This document shows, piece by piece, positions 16,920 to 26,326 of a stretch of DNA of 64,000 bases; position 1 is the first letter of the stretch, and each line of letters opens with the position of its first letter. The stretch covers positions 1 to 64,000 of the forward strand of contig NZ_JBQCYD010000001.1 of NCBI RefSeq assembly GCF_052088025.1, in the 5' to 3' direction. Under the pieces are notes generated by a model. That model was given only the letters and a program-made list of their open reading frames with translations. It had not been told where the DNA came from and ran no database searches. Source of the stretch: Anaeromonas sp052088025 (GTDB lineage Bacteria > Bacillota > Clostridia > Tissierellales > SIT17). The position numbers were made by a program, and so were the translations under genes.

Positions 16920-19163
16920 TTAAATTTCAATATATTTAAACTCATAGTTTTTATTTTTCAATATTTGTTTTTCTCTCATTTGGCAAGTAAATAATATTAT
17001 TTGTCTTTTCTTTGACTCATTATATATAAAATCTAAAATAGAATTAAGCCTATTATCATCATATTGTATAAAACAATCATCTAATATTAATGGTATCTTT
17101 TTATTGTTTTTTATTATATCTATAATGCCAAATCTAAGCGAAAAGTATATTTGATCTATAGTACCATAACTAAGACTATCCATATCTATAAGATTATTAT
17201 CCTCACCTACTACCTTTAATCCTAGGTTTTCTGTTATTTTTATATTTTTATATTTTTCATTTGTAATTTCTGATATTATATTTGATACATTTTCATTAAG
17301 TTTAGGAGCAAATTCTCTGTGAATATTTTTAGATATACTTTCAATAGTATTTTTAGCTATGTCTATTGATTTAAGTTGATTTTCATATTCTAACGCTTCT
17401 TGTTCTTTTATAGAAATATCCTCATCTATTTCTTGTATTGGAGGAAATAAAGAGTGCATGGTTTCAATTTTTTGTTCCAAACTGGATATTTCTTTATCTT
17501 TTTTTCTTATAGTATCATTTAAAGACTTCAGTTCTTCTAAGGAGTTTTCATCATTTAAGTCAATGTTATCTATGTTCATTTGTGAACATGCTTTGACTTC
17601 TTCTTCTAATTCTTCAAATGTTTTATTCATTAATATGCTGCTTAATATCTCTCTTTTATAATTAATTTCTTTTATAATATCTTCATATCTTTTTCTTTTT
17701 TCTATTCCTTCTTTTAGATCCTGTGAATTTTCAAATTTATATTTATTTAATATCAATTTAATACCCAAGTTTTCAGCATTTAATTTTGTCTTTAATCTTT
17801 CTATTTCAGTGTTTTTTTCTAGTTTTTGACTTTGTAAAAATCTTTCAGTTTCTCTTAATTCATCTTCCTTTGATTTTATCTCCATTTCTAAAGATTTAAT
17901 TAAATTTTCATTGTCATTAATAGTTGATTTTTTATTTTTAACCCTTAGTAAAAAGTAAATATTAAAAATAAAAAATATAATGGAAGTTAAATAATAAATA
18001 TCACTAAATAAGTAAGCAATAATCAAACCGCCTATGAAAAAAAATGAAAATAAAAAAACTAATATTTTATTTATTGTTATGGATTTTTTAAGTTTTTGAT
18101 TTTCTTTTAATTGTCTTTTATAATCACCTTTTTCATTATATCTTAATTTTATTTCTTCTAAATGATCATTTATCAAATCCATTTTTTTATTAATCTCTAT
18201 TAAACTATTTTTTATTATTTCAATATTTTCTTTTATAGAGTTTATGCTATTTTCATGTTTTATTATTTCCCCATAATCTTCTATTTTAATATCTTTAAAT
18301 CTTTTAAATACATATGATTGTTTATGAAGCTTATCAACTTCTTCTAATAATTTTTTTACCTTAGAATGTTTTTCATTTAATTCCTTGCATTTGTATTTAT
18401 AGATATCTTCTTCTAATTTTTCTTTCTTTTTTAAAAAATTATTAAATATATTTTTTTGTTTTTTCAAGTCTTCTTGAAATTTCTTGGTATCATCAAATAT
18501 TTTATATGCTTTATTCCTTTTTATATTTAAATTATTTATCTCTTCAACTATTTTACCATATGGAGAAGTTTTAAGTCTGTTTTTAGTTCCTATATCATCT
18601 ATTCTTTTTTCTAATCTTTCTATAACTTTTTTTATCGATATATCATCATCTAAACTACCACCCATATTTATTAGCTTATCTTTTACTTCTTTAGAAAAAC
18701 TTTCATCTGTTTGGCTTTTTAGTTGAGGAATACTTACAGTATTCATATATATGGATTTATTTATGCCAAAATGAAGACTAGCTGGCTCTATAAGTCTTGT
18801 AATAGGATTATATTCATACATATTACTAATATCTTCACCTGTTTTATCATCAAATATTTTTACCTCATCATTACCTTTGATGAAATTACGCTCTATATTA
18901 AATGTCTCACCCTTATATGAATATTTTAATGACCCTCTATATTGATTTTCATTCCATGGAAAATATTTATCATATTGATCATTATATCTTTTAGTTTTAG
19001 TATAAGTTTTAAAAAAACTAAAGAGCATTGCTTCTATAAATTTATGTATGGTGCTTTTACCTGCTTCATTTTCACCATAGATTATATTCAATCCATTTGA
19101 TAATTTCATCTTTTTATTTTTAAATTTTCCAAAAGAAAGAATATTTAATTCTTCTATATTCAT
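16920..19163 (-). CDS. YhaN/SbcC-like AAA ATPase with central membrane hairpin
   Basis: An SMC/Rad50-type ATPase of 747 aa. Walker A is GENEAGKSTIHK near residue 33. Long coiled-coil stretches run about 170-350 and 410-560, interrupted near 355-410 by two hydrophobic helices (ILVFLFSFFFIGGLIIAYLF and YYLTSIIFFIFNIYFLL). The C-terminal half-site has signature DSLSYGTIDQIYFSLR and Walker B IPLILDDCFIQYDD. The membrane hairpin within the coil is the feature of Bacillus YhaN, not SbcC. The stop codon of the phosphoesterase partner overlaps its ATG by one base (TAATG), implying translational coupling. Confidence 0.88.
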   Translation of the reverse strand: MNIEELNILSFGKFKNKKMKLSNGLNIIYGENEAGKSTIHKFIEAMLFSFFKTYTKTKRYNDQYDKYFPWNENQYRGSLKYSYKGETFNIERNFIKGNDEVKIFDDKTGEDISNMYEYNPITRLIEPASLHFGINKSIYMNTVSIPQLKSQTDESFSKEVKDKLINMGGSLDDDISIKKVIERLEKRIDDIGTKNRLKTSPYGKIVEEINNLNIKRNKAYKIFDDTKKFQEDLKKQKNIFNNFLKKKEKLEEDIYKYKCKELNEKHSKVKKLLEEVDKLHKQSYVFKRFKDIKIEDYGEIIKHENSINSIKENIEIIKNSLIEINKKMDLINDHLEEIKLRYNEKGDYKRQLKENQKLKKSITINKILVFLFSFFFIGGLIIAYLFSDIYYLTSIIFFIFNIYFLLRVKNKKSTINDNENLIKSLEMEIKSKEDELRETERFLQSQKLEKNTEIERLKTKLNAENLGIKLILNKYKFENSQDLKEGIEKRKRYEDIIKEINYKREILSSILMNKTFEELEEEVKACSQMNIDNIDLNDENSLEELKSLNDTIRKKDKEISSLEQKIETMHSLFPPIQEIDEDISIKEQEALEYENQLKSIDIAKNTIESISKNIHREFAPKLNENVSNIISEITNEKYKNIKITENLGLKVVGEDNNLIDMDSLSYGTIDQIYFSLRFGIIDIIKNNKKIPLILDDCFIQYDDNRLNSILDFIYNESKKRQIILFTCQMREKQILKNKNYEFKYIEI

Positions 19164-20260
19164 TACATACCCTTCTCCTTTAACAGTTCTTCCATTCCTA
19201 TAGTCAATGCTTGATTTATTATTTCATCTCCTAAGTCTTTTTCCTTCATTTCTTTTATAAATTTCCCAATAATATTATCTTTATTTTCTCTTAACATACT
19301 TTCTAAATCATAATCTTCTTTTGTATTATCTATAATCTTTAAAAAATAAAAATCATCTTTTAACTTATATTCTAGTTCCTTTATCTTATATTTCATATCC
19401 TTATCTATAAATCCTTCTAGAATTATTCTAAAGAAATCCTTTTTAAAATTATCTTTATCTTCCATATCAATTATTTGATTTAATATATCATTATAAGTCA
19501 TTTGAGAATCTATATTTAAATATAAATTATGATAATTTCTTTTGGCAATAGGTATGAAATTCAGATCTAAGCTATTTTTATCTACTACCCCTTCAATGAT
19601 ACCATGTTCTCCTAATTCACCAAAATCTAAAGGTTCTGGAGTGCCTGGATAGCATATGTTTCCTCCTATGCATTGGTGTTTATGTATATGACCTAATGCT
19701 AGGTAATCAAAACCTAAATTTTCAACTATTTTTTTATCAATAGGCATGTACTTTGAATTCTTATCTAATAAATCAGCATGTAATAATAATATATTATTTT
19801 TATCTTTATTTATCTTTATATTTTCAAAGTTTTCTTTTGATTTCTCTTTTTCATACCAGCTAAGTCCCCATATTTCAGTGTTATATTCTTCAAATGTTAA
19901 TTTATCTAATTTTTCATTGGACATTATATATACATTTTCATTCCAATCAATTAAATTATATAAGGATTTTTCATTTAAATAATCATGGTTTCCACTTATC
20001 ATTATTACCTTTGTTTTATTTATTTCTTTAAAACTGTCATTTATTATTTTCAAATCAGCTATAGTGCAAAGCTCGTCTTCAAATAAATCTCCAGCTATCA
20101 ATAAAAAATCAGTGTTTTTAAGCTTACATCTCTCTACTATATTAAGAAAAGTATCCATTATTTCCATTCTTTTGTTTTTGCTAGTAGATGAATCTAAAAT
20201 ACCTCTTGTAAACTTCATACCTATATGTACATCTGCTGTATGTATAAAGCTAATACTCAT
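19163..20260 (-). CDS. YhaO/SbcD-like DNA exonuclease (metallophosphoesterase)
   Basis: The probable nuclease partner of the ATPase, related to Mre11/SbcD. Metal motifs in order are HTADVHIG, IAGDLFED, SGNHDYL, LLHADLL and LGHIHKHQ. A C-terminal capping region of about 140 residues follows. ATG 20260 is chosen because the GTG at 20269 is part of the ribosome site AGAGGTGAA. It is the first gene of a run with the ATPase, another phosphoesterase and a CYTH protein. In Bacillus, YhaO-YhaN is tied to double-strand-break processing. Confidence 0.88.
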   Translation of the reverse strand: MSISFIHTADVHIGMKFTRGILDSSTSKNKRMEIMDTFLNIVERCKLKNTDFLLIAGDLFEDELCTIADLKIINDSFKEINKTKVIMISGNHDYLNEKSLYNLIDWNENVYIMSNEKLDKLTFEEYNTEIWGLSWYEKEKSKENFENIKINKDKNNILLLHADLLDKNSKYMPIDKKIVENLGFDYLALGHIHKHQCIGGNICYPGTPEPLDFGELGEHGIIEGVVDKNSLDLNFIPIAKRNYHNLYLNIDSQMTYNDILNQIIDMEDKDNFKKDFFRIILEGFIDKDMKYKIKELEYKLKDDFYFLKIIDNTKEDYDLESMLRENKDNIIGKFIKEMKEKDLGDEIINQALTIGMEELLKEKGM

Positions 20261-20397
20261 TTGTTTCACCTCTATAATATAATTGTTTTTATTCTTTATA
20301 TACTATAACTATTATAACAGATAAAAAAGTTAAATTGAAAAAAACATATTATTGTTATAAGATACTTAGTATAATTAAACTTTAGGGAGGTTTTTTG

Positions 20398-21411
20398 ATG
20401 AAAAAAATTTGTCAAGGATTAGTATTTGTAATTTTTATTTCTATAGTTTCAATGCTTTTAAATACATATTTATTAGGATTTATAGAAACATTAACTATTG
20501 GAATAATCTTAGGTATAATAATTACTAATACTATAGGATATGGTGAAAATCTAGAAGCTGGCATCACTTATTCACTAAAAAAAATATTAAAATGGGGTAT
20601 TGTGCTTTTAGGGGTTAAATTGAATTTTAATGCTGTTATAGAACTTGGGCCTATGATACTTATTTTAGTTATAATTATAGTAGTTTCTGCTTTAATCCTT
20701 TCACATTTAATTGGTAAATACTTTTCTTTAAACAATAAACTATCTACCCTCTTAGGAGTAGGTTCATCTATTTGTGGTGCTTCTGCAATTGTAGCTATGG
20801 GTCCTGTAATAGATGCAGATGAAGAAGATACTGCTATATCTGTTGCTATAATCAGTCTTCTTGGAGCACTTGGTGTAGTTATATATTCTTCACTTTCTTA
20901 TGTCATCCCTTTATCTGATATAGAATATGGCATATGGGCTGGTAGTTCCCTTCAAGGTGTTGCACATGCTTTAGCTGGGGCTGGAGCGCGAGGTGCTGAC
21001 AGTATAAGTATGGAAATAGGAACTATTGTGAAGATGGCAAGAGTGACATTACTTGCACCTGTTGCAATTATTTTAAGTATGATTTTTAACACTTCTAAGT
21101 CTGGTGAGAAAAAAAGAGTCAGTTTTCCTATTTATGTATTACTTTTTATATTAGTAGGAGCATTTTTCACAATTAATGATATATATAAGCTGATTCCTGT
21201 AGCTTTTTCTATAGGCACTTTAAATATTGATTTAATATTTATATTAAAAGAATTAAGTAACTTTTTTATTCTTATGGCAATGGTAGCAATGGGATTAAAG
21301 GTAAATATAAAATCATTTACATCTACTGGCCTAAAAGCACTTTATGCTTGTAGTATATTATTTTTCTTGATTTCAATTTTTAGTTTAGTATTATCAAAAA
21401 TAATGATCTAA
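20398..21411 (+). CDS. YeiH family putative sulfate/anion exporter
   Basis: A 337-aa integral membrane protein with about ten hydrophobic helices. The family motifs VGSSICGASAIVAMGPVI and GSSLQGVAHALAGAGA are present, as is LKWGIVLLGVKLNF. These UPF0324/YeiH proteins are annotated as putative sulfate exporters from limited evidence. The ATG at 20398 follows GGGAGG by 7 bases; the TTG just before it is in frame but closer than usual. No terminator follows: a Crp/Fnr-type palindrome begins right at its stop codon. Confidence 0.88.
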   Translation: MKKICQGLVFVIFISIVSMLLNTYLLGFIETLTIGIILGIIITNTIGYGENLEAGITYSLKKILKWGIVLLGVKLNFNAVIELGPMILILVIIIVVSALILSHLIGKYFSLNNKLSTLLGVGSSICGASAIVAMGPVIDADEEDTAISVAIISLLGALGVVIYSSLSYVIPLSDIEYGIWAGSSLQGVAHALAGAGARGADSISMEIGTIVKMARVTLLAPVAIILSMIFNTSKSGEKKRVSFPIYVLLFILVGAFFTINDIYKLIPVAFSIGTLNIDLIFILKELSNFFILMAMVAMGLKVNIKSFTSTGLKALYACSILFFLISIFSLVLSKIMI

Positions 21412-21427
21412 TGTGACTTAAATCACT
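21412..21427 (+). promoter_or_regulatory. Crp/Fnr-type operator upstream of the 216-aa gene
   Basis: TGTGACTTAAATCACT matches the TGTGA-N6-TCACA pattern at all but the last base. A TATAAT -10 box at 21450-21455 places the palindrome centre near -42, the position of a class II activator site. A second, perfect copy lies upstream of hcp at 23899-23914. The regulator (Fnr, HcpR or another family member) is not in this window. Confidence 0.65.
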
Positions 21428-21487
21428 TATTGATTATCCTTCTTAAGGGTATAATTGTATATAGTTATAATAAAAGGAGGTAGTTTT

Positions 21488-22138
21488 GTGAGTAGATTTT
21501 TAGGTCCAATACATCATTGGTTATTTAGTAAGATAAAATTGCATGAAGAATTAGAAAAAAATATTGTAGGTAGTTTAAGTAATAAATATGGTCTTGAAAT
21601 AGAACAAACACATGAAGTTTTTCTGGATAAATATGGTGCTCTTTTAGAAGATAAACCATTAGAAGAACTTATAGATACAGATAATATCCATGGCTGGTTA
21701 CAAGAAAATATCAATACTGTTGAAACAAGATTTGCAGATTTTGTAACTACTGTATTAGATAAATTCCCTGGTGAAGCAATTGTAATTATTGAATCAGAAT
21801 ATGAAAAGCAAGGTAGGGAATGTGGATTAGATGCAAAAGAAAAATATCCAGTAAATGATGCAATGGAAATTTTCAAAGCATTAAATAATTATATTTTAGA
21901 TGGTATGCCATGTGATAGTGCAAATAATGTTACAAATTCTAGTGAAGAGAAAATAGAGTGGCAAGTTACAAATTGTCTTCATAAAAAATATTGGGAAAAA
22001 GTAAATGGAAATACTGATATTTATTATAGTTTAAGATCCCTTTGGAATAGTAATTTCGTAGAAAATGCTAATAATTCATTTGGATATGAATATGAAGATA
22101 AGAGTGGTAGCCTAGAACATAACATTTATAAAAAATAA
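21488..22138 (+). CDS. conserved hypothetical protein, probably co-regulated with hcp
   Basis: Unrecognised 216-aa soluble protein. GTG 21488 follows AAAGGAGG; an in-frame start at 21455 overlaps the -10 box and is unlikely. Possible metal- or haem-ligating residues include the His pair in GPIHHWLF, DNIHGWL, a Cys in GRECGLD, one in DGMPCDS and the cluster NCLHKKYWE. There is no signal or membrane segment. The Crp/Fnr-type site in its promoter and the convergent hcp gene with the same site suggest a role in nitrosative or redox stress; this is inference from regulation only. Confidence 0.75.
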   Translation: MSRFLGPIHHWLFSKIKLHEELEKNIVGSLSNKYGLEIEQTHEVFLDKYGALLEDKPLEELIDTDNIHGWLQENINTVETRFADFVTTVLDKFPGEAIVIIESEYEKQGRECGLDAKEKYPVNDAMEIFKALNNYILDGMPCDSANNVTNSSEEKIEWQVTNCLHKKYWEKVNGNTDIYYSLRSLWNSNFVENANNSFGYEYEDKSGSLEHNIYKK

Positions 22139-22141
22139 TAT

Positions 22142-22182
22142 TAAAAAAAGTAGATATCATATGATATCTACTTTTTTTGCTT
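22142..22182 (+). terminator. bidirectional intrinsic terminator
   Basis: AAAAAAGTAGATATCAT / ATGATATCTACTTTTTT, a near-perfect palindrome with T-runs on both sides, between the convergent 216-aa gene and hcp. Confidence 0.9.
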
Positions 22183-22193
22183 TTATATTTATA

Positions 22194-23840
22194 TTATGCT
22201 AATTCTTTTTCTCCACCCATGAACATTGCAATGTCACTTTCAACTTCTCCATTTGGAGCTATACCAAATTTGTCAACTAATACATTAGCCACATTTGGTG
22301 AAAGGAATGCTGGTAATGTTGGTCCTAAGTGAATATCTTTAACACCTAGTGCAAGTAACGCTAATAATACTATTACAGCTTTTTGCTCATACCATGCAAT
22401 ATTATATGATATTGGTAATTCATTTATATCTTCTAATTCAAATACTTCTTTAAGCTTCATTGCAATAACTGCTAATGAGTATGAATCATTACATTGTCCT
22501 GCATCAAGTACTCTAGGAATTCCTCCTATATCACCAAGTGGTAATTTGTTATATCTATATTTTGCACAACCTGCTGTAAGAATAACTGTATCTTCTGGAA
22601 GTTTATCTGCAAACTCAGTATAATAATCTCTTGATTTCATTCTTCCATCACAGCCTGCCATTACAAAGAATCTCTTTATAGCGCCTGTCTTAACTGCATC
22701 TACAACTTTATCTGCAAGTTGCATAACTTGATTATGTGCAAATCCACCTACTATCGAACCTGTTTCTATTTCTGTTGGTGCATCTAATTTTTTAGCCATT
22801 TCTATTATTTCTGAGAAATCCTTCTTACCATTTTCATCTGATTCTATATGAGTACATCCAGGATATCCTGATGCCCCTGTGGTAAATATTCTCTTTCTTA
22901 TTTCTTCTTTTTTAGGTGGTACTATACAGTTTGTTGTAAATAGTATTGGACCATTGAAGCTTTCAAATTCAGTCAATTGTTTCCACCATGAGTTACCATA
23001 ATTTCCTACAAAATGATCATATTTTTTGAATTCTGGATAATAGTTAGCTGGTAGCATTTCACTATGAGTGTAAATGTCTACTCCAGAATCTTTTGTTTGC
23101 TCAAGTAATTGTTCAAAATCTTTTAAATCATGTCCTGATACTAATATAGCAGGGTTATTTCTTGTTCCAATATTAACTTCTGTTATTTCTGGATTACCAT
23201 ATGAAGAAGTGTTAGCTTCATCAAGTAATGCCATTGATTTTACTCCATAGTTCCCTGTTTCTATAGTTAAGGCTACTAAATCATCTGCTGATAAACTATC
23301 ATCTAATGTAGCTTGAAGTGCTTTATATATAAAATCATATATTTCTTCATTAGTTTTCCCTAAGTTTAAAGCATGATCAGTATATGCAGCCATTCCCTTT
23401 AATCCATAAGTTATAAGTTCTCTTAAAGATCTTACATCTTCATTTTCTGTAGTAAGTACTCCTATTTCTTCGCCCTTTTTAAGCATGTCCTCTTTTCCAT
23501 CTACAGTAAATGTAGCTGAATCATGTAAATCACTAATTTCTACTTTGCTTCTTAATTCATCTCTAATTTCAATCATTTTATTTATTTCTTTAGCAATTGA
23601 ATCTTCATCAAAGTTAGCATTAGTTATTGTAACAAATAAGCCATTTAACATTTTATTGTTAACCTCGCCTAACTCAGGTACATTTAAATTTCCTTTTATT
23701 ACTATTTCTGAGATTCCTTTTAATGAATATATTAAAAGATCTTGTAAGTTTGCTACGTTGCTTGTCTTACCACACACCCCTTTAACAGTACATCCTACGT
23801 TTTTTGCTGCTTCTTGACATTGATAACAAAACATTGACAT
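22194..23840 (-). CDS. hcp: hydroxylamine reductase / hybrid-cluster protein
   Basis: Hcp carries a [4Fe-4S] and a hybrid Fe-S-O cluster and acts in NO/hydroxylamine detoxification. The N-terminal cysteines follow CxxC-x8-C-x5-C (CYQCQEAAKNVGCTVKGVC). Hybrid-cluster ligands appear as GHDLKDFEQ, TNCIVPP, GYPGCTH, AGCDGR and the DAGQCNDS segment. ATG 23840 has the best spacing (7 bases) from AGGGAGG; another ATG lies 3 bases upstream and an in-frame start at 23873 overlaps the promoter. Length is 548 aa. Expression is probably switched on by the Crp/Fnr-type site upstream. Confidence 0.96.
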   Translation of the reverse strand: MSMFCYQCQEAAKNVGCTVKGVCGKTSNVANLQDLLIYSLKGISEIVIKGNLNVPELGEVNNKMLNGLFVTITNANFDEDSIAKEINKMIEIRDELRSKVEISDLHDSATFTVDGKEDMLKKGEEIGVLTTENEDVRSLRELITYGLKGMAAYTDHALNLGKTNEEIYDFIYKALQATLDDSLSADDLVALTIETGNYGVKSMALLDEANTSSYGNPEITEVNIGTRNNPAILVSGHDLKDFEQLLEQTKDSGVDIYTHSEMLPANYYPEFKKYDHFVGNYGNSWWKQLTEFESFNGPILFTTNCIVPPKKEEIRKRIFTTGASGYPGCTHIESDENGKKDFSEIIEMAKKLDAPTEIETGSIVGGFAHNQVMQLADKVVDAVKTGAIKRFFVMAGCDGRMKSRDYYTEFADKLPEDTVILTAGCAKYRYNKLPLGDIGGIPRVLDAGQCNDSYSLAVIAMKLKEVFELEDINELPISYNIAWYEQKAVIVLLALLALGVKDIHLGPTLPAFLSPNVANVLVDKFGIAPNGEVESDIAMFMGGEKELA

Positions 23841-23898
23841 CATAAAACCTCCCTGTTCTTTTCTTAATTCCATAATATTATATACCCTAAAAGTTATC

Positions 23899-23914
23899 TG
23901 TGATTCATATCACA
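23899..23914 (-). promoter_or_regulatory. Crp/Fnr-type operator of hcp
   Basis: TGTGATTCATATCACA is a perfect TGTGA-N6-TCACA palindrome about 60 bases upstream of hcp. With a -10 at 23872-23877 (TATTAT on the minus strand) the centre falls near -41.5, as for class II activation; an overlapping TATAAT is an alternative -10. Confidence 0.75.
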
Positions 23915-23919
23915 AGAAT

Positions 23920-24795
23920 TTAATTTATAATATCAATAATCTCATAATTATTATCTCCAATTAAGTCAATTACTTTTCCATTTATATTTACAATGGGTCT
24001 TGTAGGTATTGCCTTATTGATTTCTATAATCTCTCCTATACTGCCATCATTTAATTTCACTCTACTTCCAATATAGTGTTTTGAAATATTGTTTAAAAAA
24101 TCTGTAGTAATTTCATTATCTAATATGCCAACACTATTATAAAGTATCTCTTCTGCAGCCATAAAAGGTGATTTTTTCTTTTTATATATCTTATCAGTTG
24201 TCATAGCATCAAATATATCTGCAATTGATATTATCTTGCCAAATTCATGTATTTCATCAGATTTAATTCCTAAAGGATAACCACTTCCATCTTCTCTTTC
24301 ATGATGATGAAGTGCACCATATGTAATTTCTGGATTTATATTAGAAATTTCTTTTAAAATTTTATATCCAGTTATTGTATGATTTATTATTATAATAAAC
24401 TCTTCTTGACTTAAGGGCCCTGCTTTATCAATTATCTTTTGAGGGACCTTTATCATGCCTATATCGTGAAATAGCCCTGATATTAATAAATCTTTTAACC
24501 TTTTATTTGAATATCCTAATGCTATCCCTATGGTTAAAGATATTAATCCAACATTTATGGAATGATATATAAGATATTTACTATTATCTGATTGTTTTAA
24601 TAATGATAATATATTATTATTGTTTAATATATATTTTATAATCTCATCTATCTCATCATCTAAATTACTGATCTTGACTTTTTTTCCTCCATTAATATCA
24701 GTAAATAATATTTCTATCTTATTCTGTAATTCATCATAAATTTCAAAGAACTTATGATTTTCTAAATCATTATTTGGCCTCATGTTTTTTTCCAA
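23920..24795 (-). CDS. HD-GYP domain protein
   Basis: A probable cyclic-di-GMP phosphodiesterase of the HD-GYP type, 291 aa. The metal-binding motif is HDIGMIKVP (about residue 110), followed by the HHHEREDGSGYP signature near residue 160 and ISIADIFDAMTTDK. The N-terminal 90 residues match no sensor domain I recognise, and the C-terminal 45 residues (VKLNDGSIGEIIEIN) form a small beta segment common to such proteins. TTG 24795 is the start, behind AGAGGTGTG. Single gene. Confidence 0.88.
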   Translation of the reverse strand: MEKNMRPNNDLENHKFFEIYDELQNKIEILFTDINGGKKVKISNLDDEIDEIIKYILNNNNILSLLKQSDNSKYLIYHSINVGLISLTIGIALGYSNKRLKDLLISGLFHDIGMIKVPQKIIDKAGPLSQEEFIIIINHTITGYKILKEISNINPEITYGALHHHEREDGSGYPLGIKSDEIHEFGKIISIADIFDAMTTDKIYKKKKSPFMAAEEILYNSVGILDNEITTDFLNNISKHYIGSRVKLNDGSIGEIIEINKAIPTRPIVNINGKVIDLIGDNNYEIIDIIN

Positions 24796-24848
24796 TATAT
24801 CACACCTCTTTAAATATTATGCTACTATAAATACACCTTTTATTCTAC

Positions 24849-25445
24849 TTAATATAAAAGAAAATTAAAGTATTTAAGTATAGAGTAAAATGAATATAAT
24901 ATTAATATAATAACTATCGAATTTTCTACTTTACCTCCAGTTTTAATTGATAAAGGAAAAGAAAAGTTTTCACTAAAAGGATAAAGTATTTCAATTCCTC
25001 CCTTAGTGAAAAAATCAGCAGCCAAATGTGATATATATCCAATGTAAAAACCTAAATATATATCATTATATCCAAATTCATGTACTAAACTTCTGCCTAG
25101 CTTTATAAAAAGAAATATACCCAATAAACTATGAGTAAAACCCCTATGCTTAGATACTCCTATTAAAATAGTTATTACTCCTCCTATTAAGAATGTAAAA
25201 TTATTGTTTAAACTATAAATATATAGTAAAATCAAGCCTATTAAAGTATAAAATAATATCTTATATGAATTATTTTTATGTTGAAGTAATTTTTGATTTA
25301 TTTTGCTTTTTGGATGATCAATATCAGGCATTAAAGCTCCTATTGATGTTCCAAATATCACTAAGGAAATACTTTCAATATCTCTGTTTAAGGCAATTGT
25401 AACTCCAGCTGCTAATCCTACTACTAAATGTGATTTGCCTTGCAT
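24849..25445 (-). CDS. YdjM-like membrane-bound metal-dependent hydrolase
   Basis: A 198-aa polytopic membrane protein of the YdjM/DUF457 family. It opens with MQGKSHLVVG and has LMPDIDHPKS, SKHRGFTHSLLG and SHLAADFFTKGGI, the conserved His/Asp sites expected to bind metal. About five hydrophobic helices are present. It is a stand-alone gene with a GGGGG ribosome site before the ATG. The substrate is not established for the family; LexA-linked expression in E. coli does not transfer here. Confidence 0.88.
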   Translation of the reverse strand: MQGKSHLVVGLAAGVTIALNRDIESISLVIFGTSIGALMPDIDHPKSKINQKLLQHKNNSYKILFYTLIGLILLYIYSLNNNFTFLIGGVITILIGVSKHRGFTHSLLGIFLFIKLGRSLVHEFGYNDIYLGFYIGYISHLAADFFTKGGIEILYPFSENFSFPLSIKTGGKVENSIVIILILYSFYSILKYFNFLLY

Positions 25446-25488
25446 TTATTTTTCCCCCATTTTAAAAGAACGTTAGTTCTATTATACC

Positions 25489-25524
25489 ATAAAAGATCTA
25501 GGATAGCCCAGATCTTTTATTTAA
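25489..25524 (-). terminator. probable terminator after the APH-like gene
   Basis: AAAAGATCT / AGATCTTTT hairpin just after the minus-strand APH-like gene. The T-run is short, so efficiency is uncertain. Confidence 0.55.
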
Positions 25525-25527
25525 AGC

Positions 25528-26274
25528 TTAATTTATTAATTTATCTATATCAGCATAGTATTTTAATTTTTCATAATCTATATTCTTTAGTCCATATTCT
25601 TCTAAAAAAACCTTTAATACGTTATAGTTTTTATAGTTTAATACTATTGATCTGATTATAACCGAAATATCTACATATCTATCGCCTATGCCACTTCTAC
25701 CTAAATCAATAAATCCAGATATATCATCATTATCTATCATTATATTGGGGAAACAATAATCTCCATGTGTAAAAACTAAATCTTCTTCTATAGGTTTAAA
25801 TTGAAATAGAGATTTATATATTCTTAGATTCCTTTTGTGATTATACATGTTTTTGATTAATTTTAATTTATCATTTATAGTTTCATTAAATTCACAATTT
25901 GAAATGTCTATATTATGTATCTGTTTTAAAGCTTTACCTACTTTTTGAGCTACAAAGTATGGTCTTTGTAATATTTCTTGTGTTAATATATCACTACCTT
26001 TTATTTTAGATAAAAGTAAATATTCATAACCATCTATTTTTTTAAAGTAATATACTTTTGGAACTGGCAATTTATCCTTTAGCCAATCAAGTTTAATCTT
26101 CTCTGATTCAAGATAAGAAAATTTATCTTCTTTGGAAATTTTAAGAAAATAATCCTCACTATCACTTGTACCTCTTAACAAAAAAACCTCTGATCCAGAA
26201 CAGCCTTTATTATTTCTTATAATCATTCTATTTTTAATTATTTCTTTTAAATCTATTGGCATATCATATTTCAA
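25528..26274 (-). CDS. APH(3')-like aminoglycoside phosphotransferase family protein
   Basis: A protein-kinase-like phosphotransferase of 248 aa. It has the nucleotide-binding segment GCSGSEVFLLRG, the catalytic loop VFTHGDYCFPNIMIDND (Asp within HGD) and the metal-binding SGFIDLGRSGIGDRYVDI. That spacing and wording match APH(3') enzymes closely. It is slightly shorter than characterised APH(3') enzymes (about 264 aa) and its C-terminus (KLKYYADIDKLIN) resembles their YY-LLDE-F tail. It could confer kanamycin/neomycin resistance or phosphorylate another small molecule. TTG start behind GGGGTG. No mobile element flanks it. Confidence 0.83.
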   Translation of the reverse strand: MKYDMPIDLKEIIKNRMIIRNNKGCSGSEVFLLRGTSDSEDYFLKISKEDKFSYLESEKIKLDWLKDKLPVPKVYYFKKIDGYEYLLLSKIKGSDILTQEILQRPYFVAQKVGKALKQIHNIDISNCEFNETINDKLKLIKNMYNHKRNLRIYKSLFQFKPIEEDLVFTHGDYCFPNIMIDNDDISGFIDLGRSGIGDRYVDISVIIRSIVLNYKNYNVLKVFLEEYGLKNIDYEKLKYYADIDKLIN

Positions 26275-26326
26275 GATTTACACCCCATTTTAACTCTTTA
26301 CTCTTATGATATGATTTAAAGACACT

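Noticed and set aside
23920..24795. HD-GYP gene as a member of the hcp transcript
   Set aside because: It lies upstream of hcp on the same strand, but hcp has its own promoter and Crp/Fnr-type site immediately before it.
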